Of a stretch of DNA of 64,000 nt, positions 33,728-43,102 are shown one piece after another. How positions within the stretch are numbered: the stretch's first letter is position 1; each line of letters starts with the position of its first letter. The notes beneath the pieces were generated by a model. It was given only the letters and a program-made list of their open reading frames with translations. It made no database searches and had not been told where the DNA came from. The position numbers and the translations under genes were made by a program. Origin of the DNA: CAYHCE01 sp964355015 (lineage in GTDB: Bacteria; Cyanobacteriota; Cyanobacteriia; PCC-6307; Cyanobiaceae); the NCBI GenBank assembly GCA_964355015.1, contig CAYHCE010000017.1, forward strand, positions 11,356-75,355, in the 5' to 3' direction.

Positions 33728-34524
33728 ACGGCGGCGGCGTTGGGATCGCGGGGCAGGGCCAGCAGCTCCTCTCCAGCCATCAGCAGGCCCACCTGTTCCT
33801 TGAACCAGATCTGGAAGAGTTCGTCCACCATCCGGGCGCGCATGGCCTCGTCGAGTTGAGCAGGGAAACGATCTTCGAGCCGCACCAACAGCCACACTCC
33901 GCCCAGTTCGAACGGTGGCCAGAGCTGCCCGGGGGTGCCCACCCGCAGCCGTTCGGTGAGGGCCGGGTGGCCGGCGCTGAGGGCGATCGGGCCGATCAGG
34001 CCGCGGGTGATCCGTTCTTTGCCTTCGGAGTGTGCGGCCACCAGGCTGGCGAACTCGGCTTCCCCCTCCCGCAGCTGGCAATGGAGCTCCTCGGCCTGCT
34101 CTCGGTCAGACAGGCGCAGCAGCGAGTAGGTGACCTGATCGAGATCGAGCTTGCGATCGAGGAAGCGGATCTCGGCCTCGGAGCCGTAGCGGTTCTGGCT
34201 GTAGCGCCGCACACGCTCGGCCTTGGTGGCGAAGTAGCGCAGATCGGCGGGCGACCAGCCCTTGCGGGCCAGCCAGTCGGCCATGGCCTCGTTGCTGTCT
34301 ACGCCTTCGCCTTCGAGGTAGGCGCGCATCAGGGCGTTCTCCTCGTCGGCCGTGAGGCTGACGCTGCGGGCCACCCGATCGAGCACGACGCCCTGGGCCA
34401 GGGCCAGGGCCACGCCCTGCTGACGCAGCAGACGGTTGGTTTCCTCCACCGAGAGCAGGGGGCGGTGGGGGGCGATGGCGATCACCGCTGGGGGGATCAC
34501 CCCGGAGAGGTGGGTGGTGCTCAT
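33724..34524 (-). CDS. Parvulin-like peptidylprolyl isomerase
   Basis: A 266-residue protein. The N-terminal helical part (ETNRLLRQQGVALALAQGVVLDRVARS) resembles the SurA/PpiC chaperone region, and residues about 130-230 form the parvulin-type fold (VTYSLLRLSDREQAEELHCQL.EGEAEFASLVAAHSEG, GLIGPIALSAGHPALTERL, GGVWLLVRLEDRFPAQLDEAM). It has no signal peptide, so it probably acts in the cytosol, perhaps holding a substrate before export. It is overlapped by 4 bp at both ends by its neighbours, so it is translated together with the glycosyltransferase and exporter. Confidence 0.85.
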   Translation of the reverse strand: MSTTHLSGVIPPAVIAIAPHRPLLSVEETNRLLRQQGVALALAQGVVLDRVARSVSLTADEENALMRAYLEGEGVDSNEAMADWLARKGWSPADLRYFATKAERVRRYSQNRYGSEAEIRFLDRKLDLDQVTYSLLRLSDREQAEELHCQLREGEAEFASLVAAHSEGKERITRGLIGPIALSAGHPALTERLRVGTPGQLWPPFELGGVWLLVRLEDRFPAQLDEAMRARMVDELFQIWFKEQVGLLMAGEELLALPRDPNAAAV

Positions 34525-37412
34525 CGGCGGCAGGGCAGGGCGAGGCGCTCAAGCGCCGTGGCCATCAGCTCGAGGCCGTGGGCGCGGGAGTAGTTGGCGC
34601 GGGCGTGCTCGAGGGCGGCGCCACTGGTGCGGGTCCAGAGCTCGTCGTCCTGCATCAGGTTGGCCACGGCCGTGCACCAGGCCTCGGGGTCGCGGGCGAT
34701 GAACACCTCCACGCCATGGCGCAGGCCGGTGGCCTCGACCGCCACGGGGCTGAGCACCTGGGGGATGCCGTGAGAAAGGGCGGCGATCACCTTGCCCTTG
34801 ATGCCGGCGCCGGCCCGCAGGGGCGCCACGAAGACCCGATGGCGCTCGTAGACCACGCTGGCGTCGTTGACCCAGCCATGCACGCGCACACCGGAAATCC
34901 CCTGCCAGGCCTCGTGCAGCTCGGGGCCAAGGCCGCTGCCGTAGAGATGGAACTCGAGATCGGGTAACTGCTCCCGCAACCGTGGCCAGACATCGTTGAG
35001 GAACGATTCCACGGCATCACGGTTGGGAGGGTGCTGGTAGCTACCGAGAAAGGTGATGCCCTGGCGGCTCGACAGCGGGGCGGATTCCGCCACTGTGTCC
35101 ACCACCCAGGGGCAGAGGGCGGTGGTGGCCTGGCCGAGGCTCTCGGCGGCGATCACGGCCTGCTCGATCTCGCTGTAGGTGAGGGTGAGATCCACAGCGT
35201 TGATGGCCTCGAGTTCCTGGCGACGGGTTTCGCGCACGGCGGCCAGGGCCTGTTCGGCCCGCTCGCCGCTGTGGCCGGCGTTCTGGGCCTGGCGCAGCTC
35301 GCGCAGGTAGTGGAGATCGGCGTTGCAGAAGATCAGCTTCGCCTGGGGGGCGTGCTCGCGCAGCAGGGGCAGGCTGTCGCGCACGGTGGTGTAGCGGGTG
35401 AGGTAAATCAGATCGAACTCCCCGCCCCGCTCCTGCAGGAATCGCTCCAGCGAGAGCACGAAGGGAGCATGCACAGCTTCGATGCCACGGCGCTGCAGCT
35501 CCTCGGTGTAGGAAGCCAGCCAGGCGAGGTTCGAGGGCAGGAAGGTGATCTTGTAGCCGAGGGACTGGATCAGATCCATCTCCGCCAGGGCGGCATGGCT
35601 GCCGGCGTCACGGTCGGGGCGGGGGGTGCCGTGGTCGAGGAAGAGGGCGCGGGCCAGGATGCCACGGTCTTTGATCCGTTCGGCTGCTGCGAAGCCGGGT
35701 TCCCGTTCGCCCTGAAAGGCATGCTGCCACTTGCGCTGGAACTGGGGGGCGTGGAGAGTCTGGAAGCGCTTGAGCCCCTCGCTGGTTGCGGGATCGGTGT
35801 CGGTGCCGCAGCTGAGACCCTCATGGTGAATCACGCGGGAGAGCGGGGCGTAGCGCACCACAAGCCCGGCCTGGCGCACTTTGAAGGCCAGATCGGTGTC
35901 TTCGTAGTAGGCGGGGGAGAACTCGGGGCTGAAACCGCCGAGCTGGTTCCAGAACTCGCGGCGGATCGCCAGGGCTGCACCACTGACGTAATCCACCTGA
36001 CGGGTGTAGGCCACGCCCGGATGGTGCGGATTGCGGCCACGGCCGTAGTTCCACGGTTCGCCGTTGCCCCAGACGATCCCGCCGGCCTCCTGGAGCCGAC
36101 CATCAGGGTAGATCAGCTGGGAGCCCGTCATGCCGGTATCGCTCCAGCGCCGGAACGGTTCGAGCAGCTCCTCGAGCCAGCGGCAGCAGGGCTCGGTGTC
36201 GTTGTTGAGCAGTACGACGAACTCGGCGCGGGCCGCCGCCACGCCGCTGTGGCAGGCCTGGTTGAAGCCACGGGCGTAGTCGTGGCGGATCACCTGCACG
36301 CCCGGAGCCTCCTGGGCCAGGGCCTCGGCGGTGCCGTCGCTCGAACCGTCGTCGACCACGATCAGCTCGAACGGCACGCGGGTGGGGGCGTAGGCGAGAG
36401 CCGCCAGGCAACGGCGCGTGACCGAATACTTGTTGTGCACAGGTACCACCACCGAGACATGGGGGTCGGCGCTGAGTGGCAGCTGGATCGGCTGGCGGCA
36501 GATCGGCGAGCCGTGGGGGCCAGCCTCCTCGCCAGCGCCGGCATTGGCGGGCGGGTCGATCGGGCCGCTCAGCAGCCGCTGCAGAAGGGGAAGGTCGGCC
36601 GGCAGAGGGGTGCCGTCACTGTCGGACCAGTGGAGCCAGGTGGTGAGACTGCGGTGGTGTTCCCGGGCCAGGGGGCTGAGCTGGTCGGGGAAGGGGGCCT
36701 GGCCGTGGGCATGCAGCGAGGCCCAGGGGGTGAGCTGAAAGGGTGTGATCTCGAGACTTTCGGCTCGCAGGTTGCCGTCGCTGTCGTGGAGGGAGAAGTG
36801 GTGAGGCTGGCCATCGCAGCTCTCGGGGGGCAGCGGGGCCTGGAGTTGTCCGTAGCTGTTGGCGCTCAGAAAGCCCAGGCTCTCACCATCGAGCCGAGCC
36901 TCCAGCTCGCGCCCGGGTGGAGCCCAGCCCACCAGAAAGGGCCCATGCAGGGGATCCAATCGCACCTCGGCGCCTGAGCGGCGGCAGAGTTGCTCCAGCA
37001 GCCGGTAGCGCTGGTCGTCGAGCCGGAGAGGGCTGCCGGAGAGTTCCACGGGAGGATCCGTTGCCAGAAGCGCTCGCATCACCAGGCCGGTGGAGCGGGC
37101 GGGCAGCTCGAAGCCGTTGCGTCCGAAAAATGAAAAGCCGCACTGGTGGCTGAGTCCCTGGCGGTCGAGATCAGGGCGCGACAGGGACGCGCTCAGCTCA
37201 GCCACGGGCCAGCTGCGGCCTGGGCTGAGCAGATCTTCGATCAACAGCCGCACCCGTGGGTGCTCCGACTCGGGCTCTGATCCCGGCAGAGGACAAGCCC
37301 AGCCCTGGAGTGAACCATCTCCGGCGAAGCCTTCAAAGGCCCCGATCCAAGCGCCGCTGGCCATGGGCTGGAGGGCCGACCGCAGCTGGTTCGGCACGAA
37401 GCGTGAGGTCAA
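34521..37412 (-). CDS. Two-domain glycosyltransferase (GT2 + GT4) with N-terminal GW/RPDL domain
   Basis: A 963-residue protein, first gene of the secretion operon. Residues about 22-97 are a small beta-type module (FEGFAGDGSLQGWA...LSRPDLDRQGL...CGFSFF) also seen in other glycosyltransferases. Residues about 320-540 are a GT2 (GT-A) domain: VSVVVPVHNKYSVTRRCL, VVDDGSSDGT, LNNDTEP and PAYYEDTDLAFK. Residues about 600-950 are a GT4-type domain (FLDHGTPRPDRDAG, ITFLGSYQHPPN, HGWVNDASVVYERHRVFVAPLRAGAGIK). The start used is TTG 37412; ATG 37364 is possible. The stop overlaps the isomerase start (ATGA). Acceptor unknown; the coupling suggests a secreted protein. Confidence 0.88.
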   Translation of the reverse strand: MTSRFVPNQLRSALQPMASGAWIGAFEGFAGDGSLQGWACPLPGSEPESEHPRVRLLIEDLLSPGRSWPVAELSASLSRPDLDRQGLSHQCGFSFFGRNGFELPARSTGLVMRALLATDPPVELSGSPLRLDDQRYRLLEQLCRRSGAEVRLDPLHGPFLVGWAPPGRELEARLDGESLGFLSANSYGQLQAPLPPESCDGQPHHFSLHDSDGNLRAESLEITPFQLTPWASLHAHGQAPFPDQLSPLAREHHRSLTTWLHWSDSDGTPLPADLPLLQRLLSGPIDPPANAGAGEEAGPHGSPICRQPIQLPLSADPHVSVVVPVHNKYSVTRRCLAALAYAPTRVPFELIVVDDGSSDGTAEALAQEAPGVQVIRHDYARGFNQACHSGVAAARAEFVVLLNNDTEPCCRWLEELLEPFRRWSDTGMTGSQLIYPDGRLQEAGGIVWGNGEPWNYGRGRNPHHPGVAYTRQVDYVSGAALAIRREFWNQLGGFSPEFSPAYYEDTDLAFKVRQAGLVVRYAPLSRVIHHEGLSCGTDTDPATSEGLKRFQTLHAPQFQRKWQHAFQGEREPGFAAAERIKDRGILARALFLDHGTPRPDRDAGSHAALAEMDLIQSLGYKITFLPSNLAWLASYTEELQRRGIEAVHAPFVLSLERFLQERGGEFDLIYLTRYTTVRDSLPLLREHAPQAKLIFCNADLHYLRELRQAQNAGHSGERAEQALAAVRETRRQELEAINAVDLTLTYSEIEQAVIAAESLGQATTALCPWVVDTVAESAPLSSRQGITFLGSYQHPPNRDAVESFLNDVWPRLREQLPDLEFHLYGSGLGPELHEAWQGISGVRVHGWVNDASVVYERHRVFVAPLRAGAGIKGKVIAALSHGIPQVLSPVAVEATGLRHGVEVFIARDPEAWCTAVANLMQDDELWTRTSGAALEHARANYSRAHGLELMATALERLALPCRR

Positions 37413-37476
37413 TGTGGATCCGAAACTAAGCTGTCAATCCCGGTTGCGGCTGGTTCAGTGGGGGTTCAACAACTGG
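37413..37476. promoter_or_regulatory. Divergent promoter region of the secretion and glycan operons
   Basis: This 64-bp gap separates the minus-strand secretion operon from the plus-strand nine-gene run and must serve both, unless the plus-strand gene starts at the later ATG (37564). CGAAACTAAGCTGT is the only AT-richer piece. No clear -35/-10 pair is visible. Confidence 0.35.
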
Positions 37477-39687
37477 ATGGGAAAGCTCTGGGTCGAGAGC
37501 AGCGGGGTACAGAATGGGGCATGGCTTGAGGCCAGCGGGGCCAATCAAGACCCAGTAGCTTCAATGAAATCATCAATTCCATGGGCCGCCGAGAATCTGA
37601 ATCCTGATCGCAGTGAGGGAGTGCGTCCACAACAGGTTGAGGCACCCCTCGCCAGAGAGGAGCTGCTGAAGCTGGCACCAGATACCTTCGAGATCGTCAA
37701 GACCGCGCTCGAACGCGGAGACGATCAACAGGTTCTGGAGCGACTGCCTGGTCTGATTCAGGTACTTGCCGTGTTGCCAACCGCCTTCCCGGAGTTCGAC
37801 CGCACCCTCTTCAGCAACGGCCTACGAGCACTTCGCGGCCTGCTCCCTGCCCTCAATGGTCGGGTCACAGCCGAGAGTTCGGCTGCCGGATCGGTGGCGG
37901 TCCGTGCCGAGCTGGCCTCCCTGGCGATGTTGATCGTTTCGCGGCTGCGATCGAGCTGTGAGGAACTGCCGCGATGGCTCGACGGCTATGAAAGGGGAAT
38001 GGCCCAGCAAGCCCTTGCGCTGTTGCGTGAGCTCGGAGCTCAAGAGCCAGGGGGAGAGGCCTCCATGCAGGAGCGCGAGTTGATCCTGCTTCTACGCATC
38101 GGCGAACTGCGTGAACCCCTCCCTCGCTGGGTACGGCACGAAGCCTCAGAGCTGCTGAGCGAACGGATCAAAGCCTCCATCGCAGCCGGTCCCCTGCAGG
38201 ACGTGCAAGTGCAGAAGCTGCATCATTGGATCAATTGCTATTGCCGTTTCACTGACCCTGATGCCAGCCTCGAAGCGCTGATTCAGGCCCTTGGCAGCGC
38301 TCCAAGAGCCCCGAAAGCTCCTGAAGATCCGCACCCCGACGCAGAGCTGGAGTCACAGGCCGTTGAGGTCAGTCAGGAGGAACCGGTCGCGGTTGTGGCC
38401 GAACTGCTGGGGGCCTCGATGCAGCAGGCACCTTGTTCTGCGGAGTCCCTGGCTCGCGACATTCCAGCCAGTGTTGCCCACTGGCTGGAGTCCTTCTCGC
38501 CCAGCACGACGGGAGAGCTCGGGCTGGTGTACGTCCCTGGAGCCCGGGTGGTCCCCCATGACCGCACGCGATTGCAGCTCAATCTTGCGCCCTTGCTCAG
38601 TCTTGGGTCTCCGGAGCAGCTGGATGCCTTGATCCAGGCTTTCTTTGCCCCCATCCAGGAGTCACCCTACGCTCTGAACCTTGGCCTGCAGGAGCCGGCC
38701 TCAAGTCTTTATGAGTCGCTGGGTTTGTTCTGGCGCCATGGCGGCACGTTGAGTGAGGAAGAGCTGTCACAGTTGAATGATGGCATCGCGATCTGGAATC
38801 GCTGCGGTGGGCCCGGTGCCCTGGGGGCTCGGATGCTGCCGTCGCGTTTCCCGCAGGCCACATTCGCCGGTGGGCAGAGCCTGGTGCGCCCGAGTCGCGG
38901 TGAACTGGCTGTCCTCCAGTCGGTGCTCTACAACCATGGGGCCCTGGAGCCTGCCATGGCGCTGATCCGCCGCCATCATCATGATCACGCCTGGATGCAT
39001 CGCCAGGGTGATCCAAGCTTTTACGCCGCCAGCGAAATTGATGAAAACCTGCGTTGGCTGCATACCCAGGAGGGATTTTATGCTAACAGCTATGCCCCCC
39101 TTGATTGCCTGGAACGCTGGAGTGCAGGAGCCCTGTCGGCGTTGATGAGCATGCAGGTGGCAGGCGCAGAGCTGAGCCCCGCCTTTTTCCCGGTGGCCCA
39201 GATGATTTTCGAGCAGACAGGACGGGTGAAGCCACTGCTGCATTGGCCTGGGGAGCAGCAGATTTATGACATCTTTGCCGGCAAGGAGATCCTCGCCGTG
39301 ACGCCCCTTTCGGAAGTGGTTGAAGCCCAACACCACTCTGGTAAGGCCTTCGATCTCTTCGATGATGTGTCCATCCTTCCCTACGGTCTGCGCTGCCTGG
39401 AAGCACCCCAGTCGGTCTATCCGAATCGCCCTGCCAGTGGCTTTACGGAGAGCCTCGATCAGTGCCTCGAGCAGATCGAGGCTCTCTACAACCAACGCCC
39501 GTTCTCGATGGTCGTGGCAGCCTGTGGTGCCTATTCCCTGCCGCTCTGTGATGCGCTGCGGCAACGCTATGGCGTCAGCTGCATCTCCAGCGGGGATCGG
39601 GTGCATGCCTATTTCGGGGTCCAGCAAGACTGCACCGCCCATTGGCGCCTGACATCGCGTAAGCCGGAGAACTGGGTCGTGATCTGA
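37477..39687 (+). CDS. Large GT-D-like glycosyltransferase, paralogue of the gene at 44994
   Basis: A 736-residue protein starting at ATG 37477 (ATG 37564 is an alternative; neither has a good ribosome site). The first 300 residues are helical and may be repeats. The middle (about 310-600) is unlike families I know. The last 130 residues carry IYDIFAGKEILAVTPLSEV, DVSILPYGLRCLEAPQS, and FSMVVAACGAYSLPLCDALRQ, then YFGVQ. This resembles the GT-D fold (DUF1792-type) enzymes with their 'CGAYG.PL' and 'FG.' segments. The same C-terminal region recurs in the protein at 44994. The stop codon shares one base with the next ATG. Confidence 0.75.
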   Translation: MGKLWVESSGVQNGAWLEASGANQDPVASMKSSIPWAAENLNPDRSEGVRPQQVEAPLAREELLKLAPDTFEIVKTALERGDDQQVLERLPGLIQVLAVLPTAFPEFDRTLFSNGLRALRGLLPALNGRVTAESSAAGSVAVRAELASLAMLIVSRLRSSCEELPRWLDGYERGMAQQALALLRELGAQEPGGEASMQERELILLLRIGELREPLPRWVRHEASELLSERIKASIAAGPLQDVQVQKLHHWINCYCRFTDPDASLEALIQALGSAPRAPKAPEDPHPDAELESQAVEVSQEEPVAVVAELLGASMQQAPCSAESLARDIPASVAHWLESFSPSTTGELGLVYVPGARVVPHDRTRLQLNLAPLLSLGSPEQLDALIQAFFAPIQESPYALNLGLQEPASSLYESLGLFWRHGGTLSEEELSQLNDGIAIWNRCGGPGALGARMLPSRFPQATFAGGQSLVRPSRGELAVLQSVLYNHGALEPAMALIRRHHHDHAWMHRQGDPSFYAASEIDENLRWLHTQEGFYANSYAPLDCLERWSAGALSALMSMQVAGAELSPAFFPVAQMIFEQTGRVKPLLHWPGEQQIYDIFAGKEILAVTPLSEVVEAQHHSGKAFDLFDDVSILPYGLRCLEAPQSVYPNRPASGFTESLDQCLEQIEALYNQRPFSMVVAACGAYSLPLCDALRQRYGVSCISSGDRVHAYFGVQQDCTAHWRLTSRKPENWVVI

Positions 39688-40856
39688 TGGGTACCAAGGA
39701 CTCCCTGAAGGGGTTGCCGGAGCATTCCAGGCTGCTGCCCCTGCGGTTCCTGTGGCCATGGGCAACTCATCGCGCCGGCCTGGATAAGCAGCCTCAGGTG
39801 ACCTCTCTGCAGGATCTGGACGACCGTTCGCGGGCGTTGTTGGAGACAACCCTCGGATATCCCATTGCCGTCGCGCCGGGTAGGCATGGGTTCGGCACCA
39901 GCCAGGGAGCGGCACCAAGCGGCATGGAAAAGCTGGTGGCCAGCGATGTCTGCGTGGCCTTCACAGGAGAACGCAACAGCGGCATCTGCCTGTTCCGGGT
40001 CGTGAACGGTGCTGTTCAGTTCGATCCCCAGACCACGGCGCTCCCTTCACGCCTGGCCGATCTAGTGCCCGGCGACGGAACTGCCTGCGCGTGGCGCCGG
40101 TTGCCCGGCTGCACATGCCTGGCGATCGACAGGTTCGTGCGCGGCAACATGTATCACGAGGTGTGTGACCACCTGCTGCGTGCCTATCGTCAGCAGCTGG
40201 ACTGGGAAGAGGGCGAGGGGAGCGATCGGCGGGATCATGAACACCGGATCGCCTTCGCCGGCACAGCCTGGAGCTACAGCCGCTACCTGATCGGACAGAT
40301 CATCCATCATGCCGTGGAGTTCCTAGAGCCAGAAGCGATCTATCAGTGTGAAGAGCTGATCTATTTCTCCAACCTGGCCCGGGTTAAAAGCCCTGGCTGC
40401 ATTCGGGATCCCGGTTATGTCGATCATCTGAGAAAGGTCATTCTCGACAGGATCGAGCTGTTGCCTCCAAAGCAGCCATTGCAGCCTGTGAGGCTCTATA
40501 TCAATCGTCTCAGCAGTCCGAATCGGAAGATTCAGAGAGAACCACGTCTGGCGGCGGCACTGGAAGCTTCGGGTGTTCGGAACGTCAGCATGGAAACTCT
40601 CTCACCCTTTGATCAGATCCAGCTGTTTCACTCGGCATCCCTGATCATTGCCCCCCATGGTGCGGCCCTCACCAATCTCTTGTTCGCCTCACCCCAATGC
40701 AGGGTGGTGGAACTTCTGCCCATGCCAAGAACGCACTATCAGGTGATCTGTGAATCGTTTAACTTGTCGTACTGGGGCGTGGCGCTGGACCAACTGGCGC
40801 ATCTCGGTGTACACGCCATTGCCCGTGATCTGCTGAGGATGGCCGGCGAAAGCTGA
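39687..40856 (+). CDS. Glycosyltransferase family 61 (DUF563) protein
   Basis: A 389-residue protein. The C-terminal half shows the family 61 pattern: YINRLSSPNRKIQREPRLAAALEASGVRNV, then LSPFDQIQLFHSASLIIAPHGAALTNLLFA and CRVVELLP. Eukaryotic relatives add xylose or O-GlcNAc to glycans or proteins; the bacterial acceptors are mostly unknown. The N-terminal 120 residues are variable. It is joined to the previous gene by a TGATG overlap, which supports an operon. Confidence 0.85.
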   Translation: MGTKDSLKGLPEHSRLLPLRFLWPWATHRAGLDKQPQVTSLQDLDDRSRALLETTLGYPIAVAPGRHGFGTSQGAAPSGMEKLVASDVCVAFTGERNSGICLFRVVNGAVQFDPQTTALPSRLADLVPGDGTACAWRRLPGCTCLAIDRFVRGNMYHEVCDHLLRAYRQQLDWEEGEGSDRRDHEHRIAFAGTAWSYSRYLIGQIIHHAVEFLEPEAIYQCEELIYFSNLARVKSPGCIRDPGYVDHLRKVILDRIELLPPKQPLQPVRLYINRLSSPNRKIQREPRLAAALEASGVRNVSMETLSPFDQIQLFHSASLIIAPHGAALTNLLFASPQCRVVELLPMPRTHYQVICESFNLSYWGVALDQLAHLGVHAIARDLLRMAGES

Positions 40857-40880
40857 ACCCAGAACACTCACTCTCCTGGA

Positions 40881-43040
40881 ATGGAACAAACCGCTACGGC
40901 TCAGGGTTGGCTGCAGATCGAATCAGATGCATTGCGGAATAACCCTGGCGATTTCAGCCTCCTCTGCAGCGCCCATGATGCCTGCCGCCGAGCGGGAGCC
41001 GATGAGATGGCTCTCCACTATGCGCAGAAGCTGATCGAGCATCATCCTGAGCGATGGAATGGCTACGAACGCGGAGCCCGTAGCCTGCTGCGCCTGGTGA
41101 GGCCTGAGGAGGCGAAAGCCATCGCCGAGGAGGGGTTGCGCAGATGTGCTGAGCAGTTTCATCTTCTCTGCGTGGCCGCCGATACCTGTCGCGCAGCTGG
41201 GAATCATGATGCCGCACTGGACCATGCGTCCAAACTCATGCGCGAGCACCCGGACAGATTCAATGGCTATGTGTACACTGCCCAGAGTTTGATCATCGCA
41301 AGAGATTATGAACAGGCACAGTTCACAGTTCGGTTAGGTCTCAAGAGGTTTCCCAGTCAATTCAATCTTCTCTGTGCTGGGGACGATGTGTGCCATGCAG
41401 CTGGAGAGCGTGAAGCAGCTCTGATCTATGCCAGGAGACTGACGGAAGAACACCCGGAACGGCGCACGGGGTACCTCCGCACAGCCCGCCATCTGGTGAG
41501 TCTTGATAAGGATGAAGAGGCCGTGTCAGTCATTCAACAAGGTTTGCGAAGGCTTCCCAATGACTTTGACCTGCTTCGTGCTGGCGATGAGGTGTGCCGT
41601 GATTCCAGCAGGCTTTGTAACGGGTCAGACTTCGTCAAGGCTCTGATCCAGCATCACCCCGAGAGCTTTAGGCAGTTCGTCCCTTCGATCAAGGCACTGG
41701 GCCAACGCGGCAACCTCGACGAGAGCCTGGCGATGGTGGTTGAACGTGGCCAGGAGTGGCTGGCGAGCTCGGATCACCTGCGTATCGCCCATCTGCTCTG
41801 CCACTCTGCTGGTGAGCGTGAGCGAGCGCTCCGCTACGCGCAGATGTTGATGAGCCAGAATCCCCGCGATCCTGGCGGATATATCCTGGCGGCACAGGAG
41901 CACTTTGGGTTGAAGCAGTTCTCGCGCACAATTGATGTACTCCAGCAAGGAATTGCGACCGCTGGAAGTAACAGGCAACTGATGCGCCTCCTGTTTGAGT
42001 ATCGGGCGTATCCTACCTACAAGCAGTTCTGCGCCCAGCATGAGTTTCCCTGGGATCCGAGGGTCGACAATGCCTACGCGGGTGACGACTCCCAAGTCGT
42101 GCACTGGGTTCAACCAGTCGCTACGCGGATCGGCAATACCTGCACAGCTGAACCGCAGATCAAGTCTGTTTCAATTCAGCCCTATGGCCGATTCTCCAAC
42201 CTGCTCATCCAGCTCACCAATGCTCTTTTCTTTGCGTCAAGAACTGGGTTGGCTCATCTCTATCTCCCTGATAATCCAACCGTTCGTAGTATCTTTCCTG
42301 ACAAGCATGCCATCCGCTGCCAAGGCTGCAATGTGGACATCCTTATCGGAGAGCCGCCTGCCGATCAGATCACCCTGTCGGGCACCTTTTATTTTTTGCG
42401 AGAGCACCAGCGAAAGTTCTATGCCCAGGCTCCTTCCATGAGGGAATTAGTAAAAACATTCAGATCGTCCACAGGCATTGCCGAACGGCCCGTTGAATCT
42501 ACCGATCCAAGAACACTCTGCATCCATCTGCGCTCCGGTGACATCTTTCGCAACTGCAACCCTCCACAAAGCTATGGGCAGCCACCTTTGGCTTACTACA
42601 CACTCGTGATCAGGCACTTCAGGCCTGCCTCGGTGAGTCTCGTCTACGAGGACACTTTGAATCCTGTGATCCAGAAACTGCAGCGCTTCCTCTCCGGTGA
42701 GGGGATTCCTTTCTCGACTCATTCGTCACTTAATCTTCGCGACGACATCCGCGTGCTGATCTCTGCGAGGGCGCTGGTGATCGGGCGTGGGTCCTTTGCC
42801 AGAGGTGTGCTGTGCTTCTGCGATCAACTGGAGACGCTCTACACGTTCTGTGAGGAAACCAGCGCTTCCGTTCATCAGAACCTGCGGCTGGCTGCTCCAG
42901 CCGGGACAAGATGCTTTAATGCAGTTGATATGGATGGTGATTATGTGAACAGCATACTCCAAGGATGGCAGAACACCTGCACACAGAGAAGTATGATGTG
43001 CAGCTATCCCGAAGCAAGGCTGGCCATCGAGGATCTATAG
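40881..43040 (+). CDS. TPR-repeat protein fused to a GT11-like fucosyltransferase domain
   Basis: A 719-residue protein. Residues about 25-360 are five imperfect repeats of about 68 residues, each with a LLCA.D.CR.AG...AL.YA..L..EHPER..GY pattern, that is, paired TPR-like helices. The C-terminal half starts with SIQPYGRFSNLLIQLTNALFFA (like the GRFGNQ segment of alpha-1,2-fucosyltransferases) and has CIHLRSGDIF, the HxRxGD GDP-sugar motif at residues 549-554, then SLVYEDTLNPVI and VLISARALVIGRGSFA. Fucose transfer is inferred from these motifs. Base composition is lower in GC than the flanks. Confidence 0.78.
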   Translation: MEQTATAQGWLQIESDALRNNPGDFSLLCSAHDACRRAGADEMALHYAQKLIEHHPERWNGYERGARSLLRLVRPEEAKAIAEEGLRRCAEQFHLLCVAADTCRAAGNHDAALDHASKLMREHPDRFNGYVYTAQSLIIARDYEQAQFTVRLGLKRFPSQFNLLCAGDDVCHAAGEREAALIYARRLTEEHPERRTGYLRTARHLVSLDKDEEAVSVIQQGLRRLPNDFDLLRAGDEVCRDSSRLCNGSDFVKALIQHHPESFRQFVPSIKALGQRGNLDESLAMVVERGQEWLASSDHLRIAHLLCHSAGERERALRYAQMLMSQNPRDPGGYILAAQEHFGLKQFSRTIDVLQQGIATAGSNRQLMRLLFEYRAYPTYKQFCAQHEFPWDPRVDNAYAGDDSQVVHWVQPVATRIGNTCTAEPQIKSVSIQPYGRFSNLLIQLTNALFFASRTGLAHLYLPDNPTVRSIFPDKHAIRCQGCNVDILIGEPPADQITLSGTFYFLREHQRKFYAQAPSMRELVKTFRSSTGIAERPVESTDPRTLCIHLRSGDIFRNCNPPQSYGQPPLAYYTLVIRHFRPASVSLVYEDTLNPVIQKLQRFLSGEGIPFSTHSSLNLRDDIRVLISARALVIGRGSFARGVLCFCDQLETLYTFCEETSASVHQNLRLAAPAGTRCFNAVDMDGDYVNSILQGWQNTCTQRSMMCSYPEARLAIEDL

Positions 43041-43102
43041 GGTGGCACAGTTAGTTGACACCGCTTACCTCAGTACAATGACTTCCGGAAGCCTGAGCGC
43101 CC

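Noticed and set aside
30590..33859. Long plus-strand open frame opposite the ABC exporter
   Set aside because: Low-complexity Gln/Glu/His-rich translation, antisense shadow of a well-supported exporter gene.
40881..41950. Possible CRISPR-like or tandem DNA repeat
   Set aside because: The repetition is at the protein level (TPR-like units) with diverged DNA; no short identical repeats with spacers.
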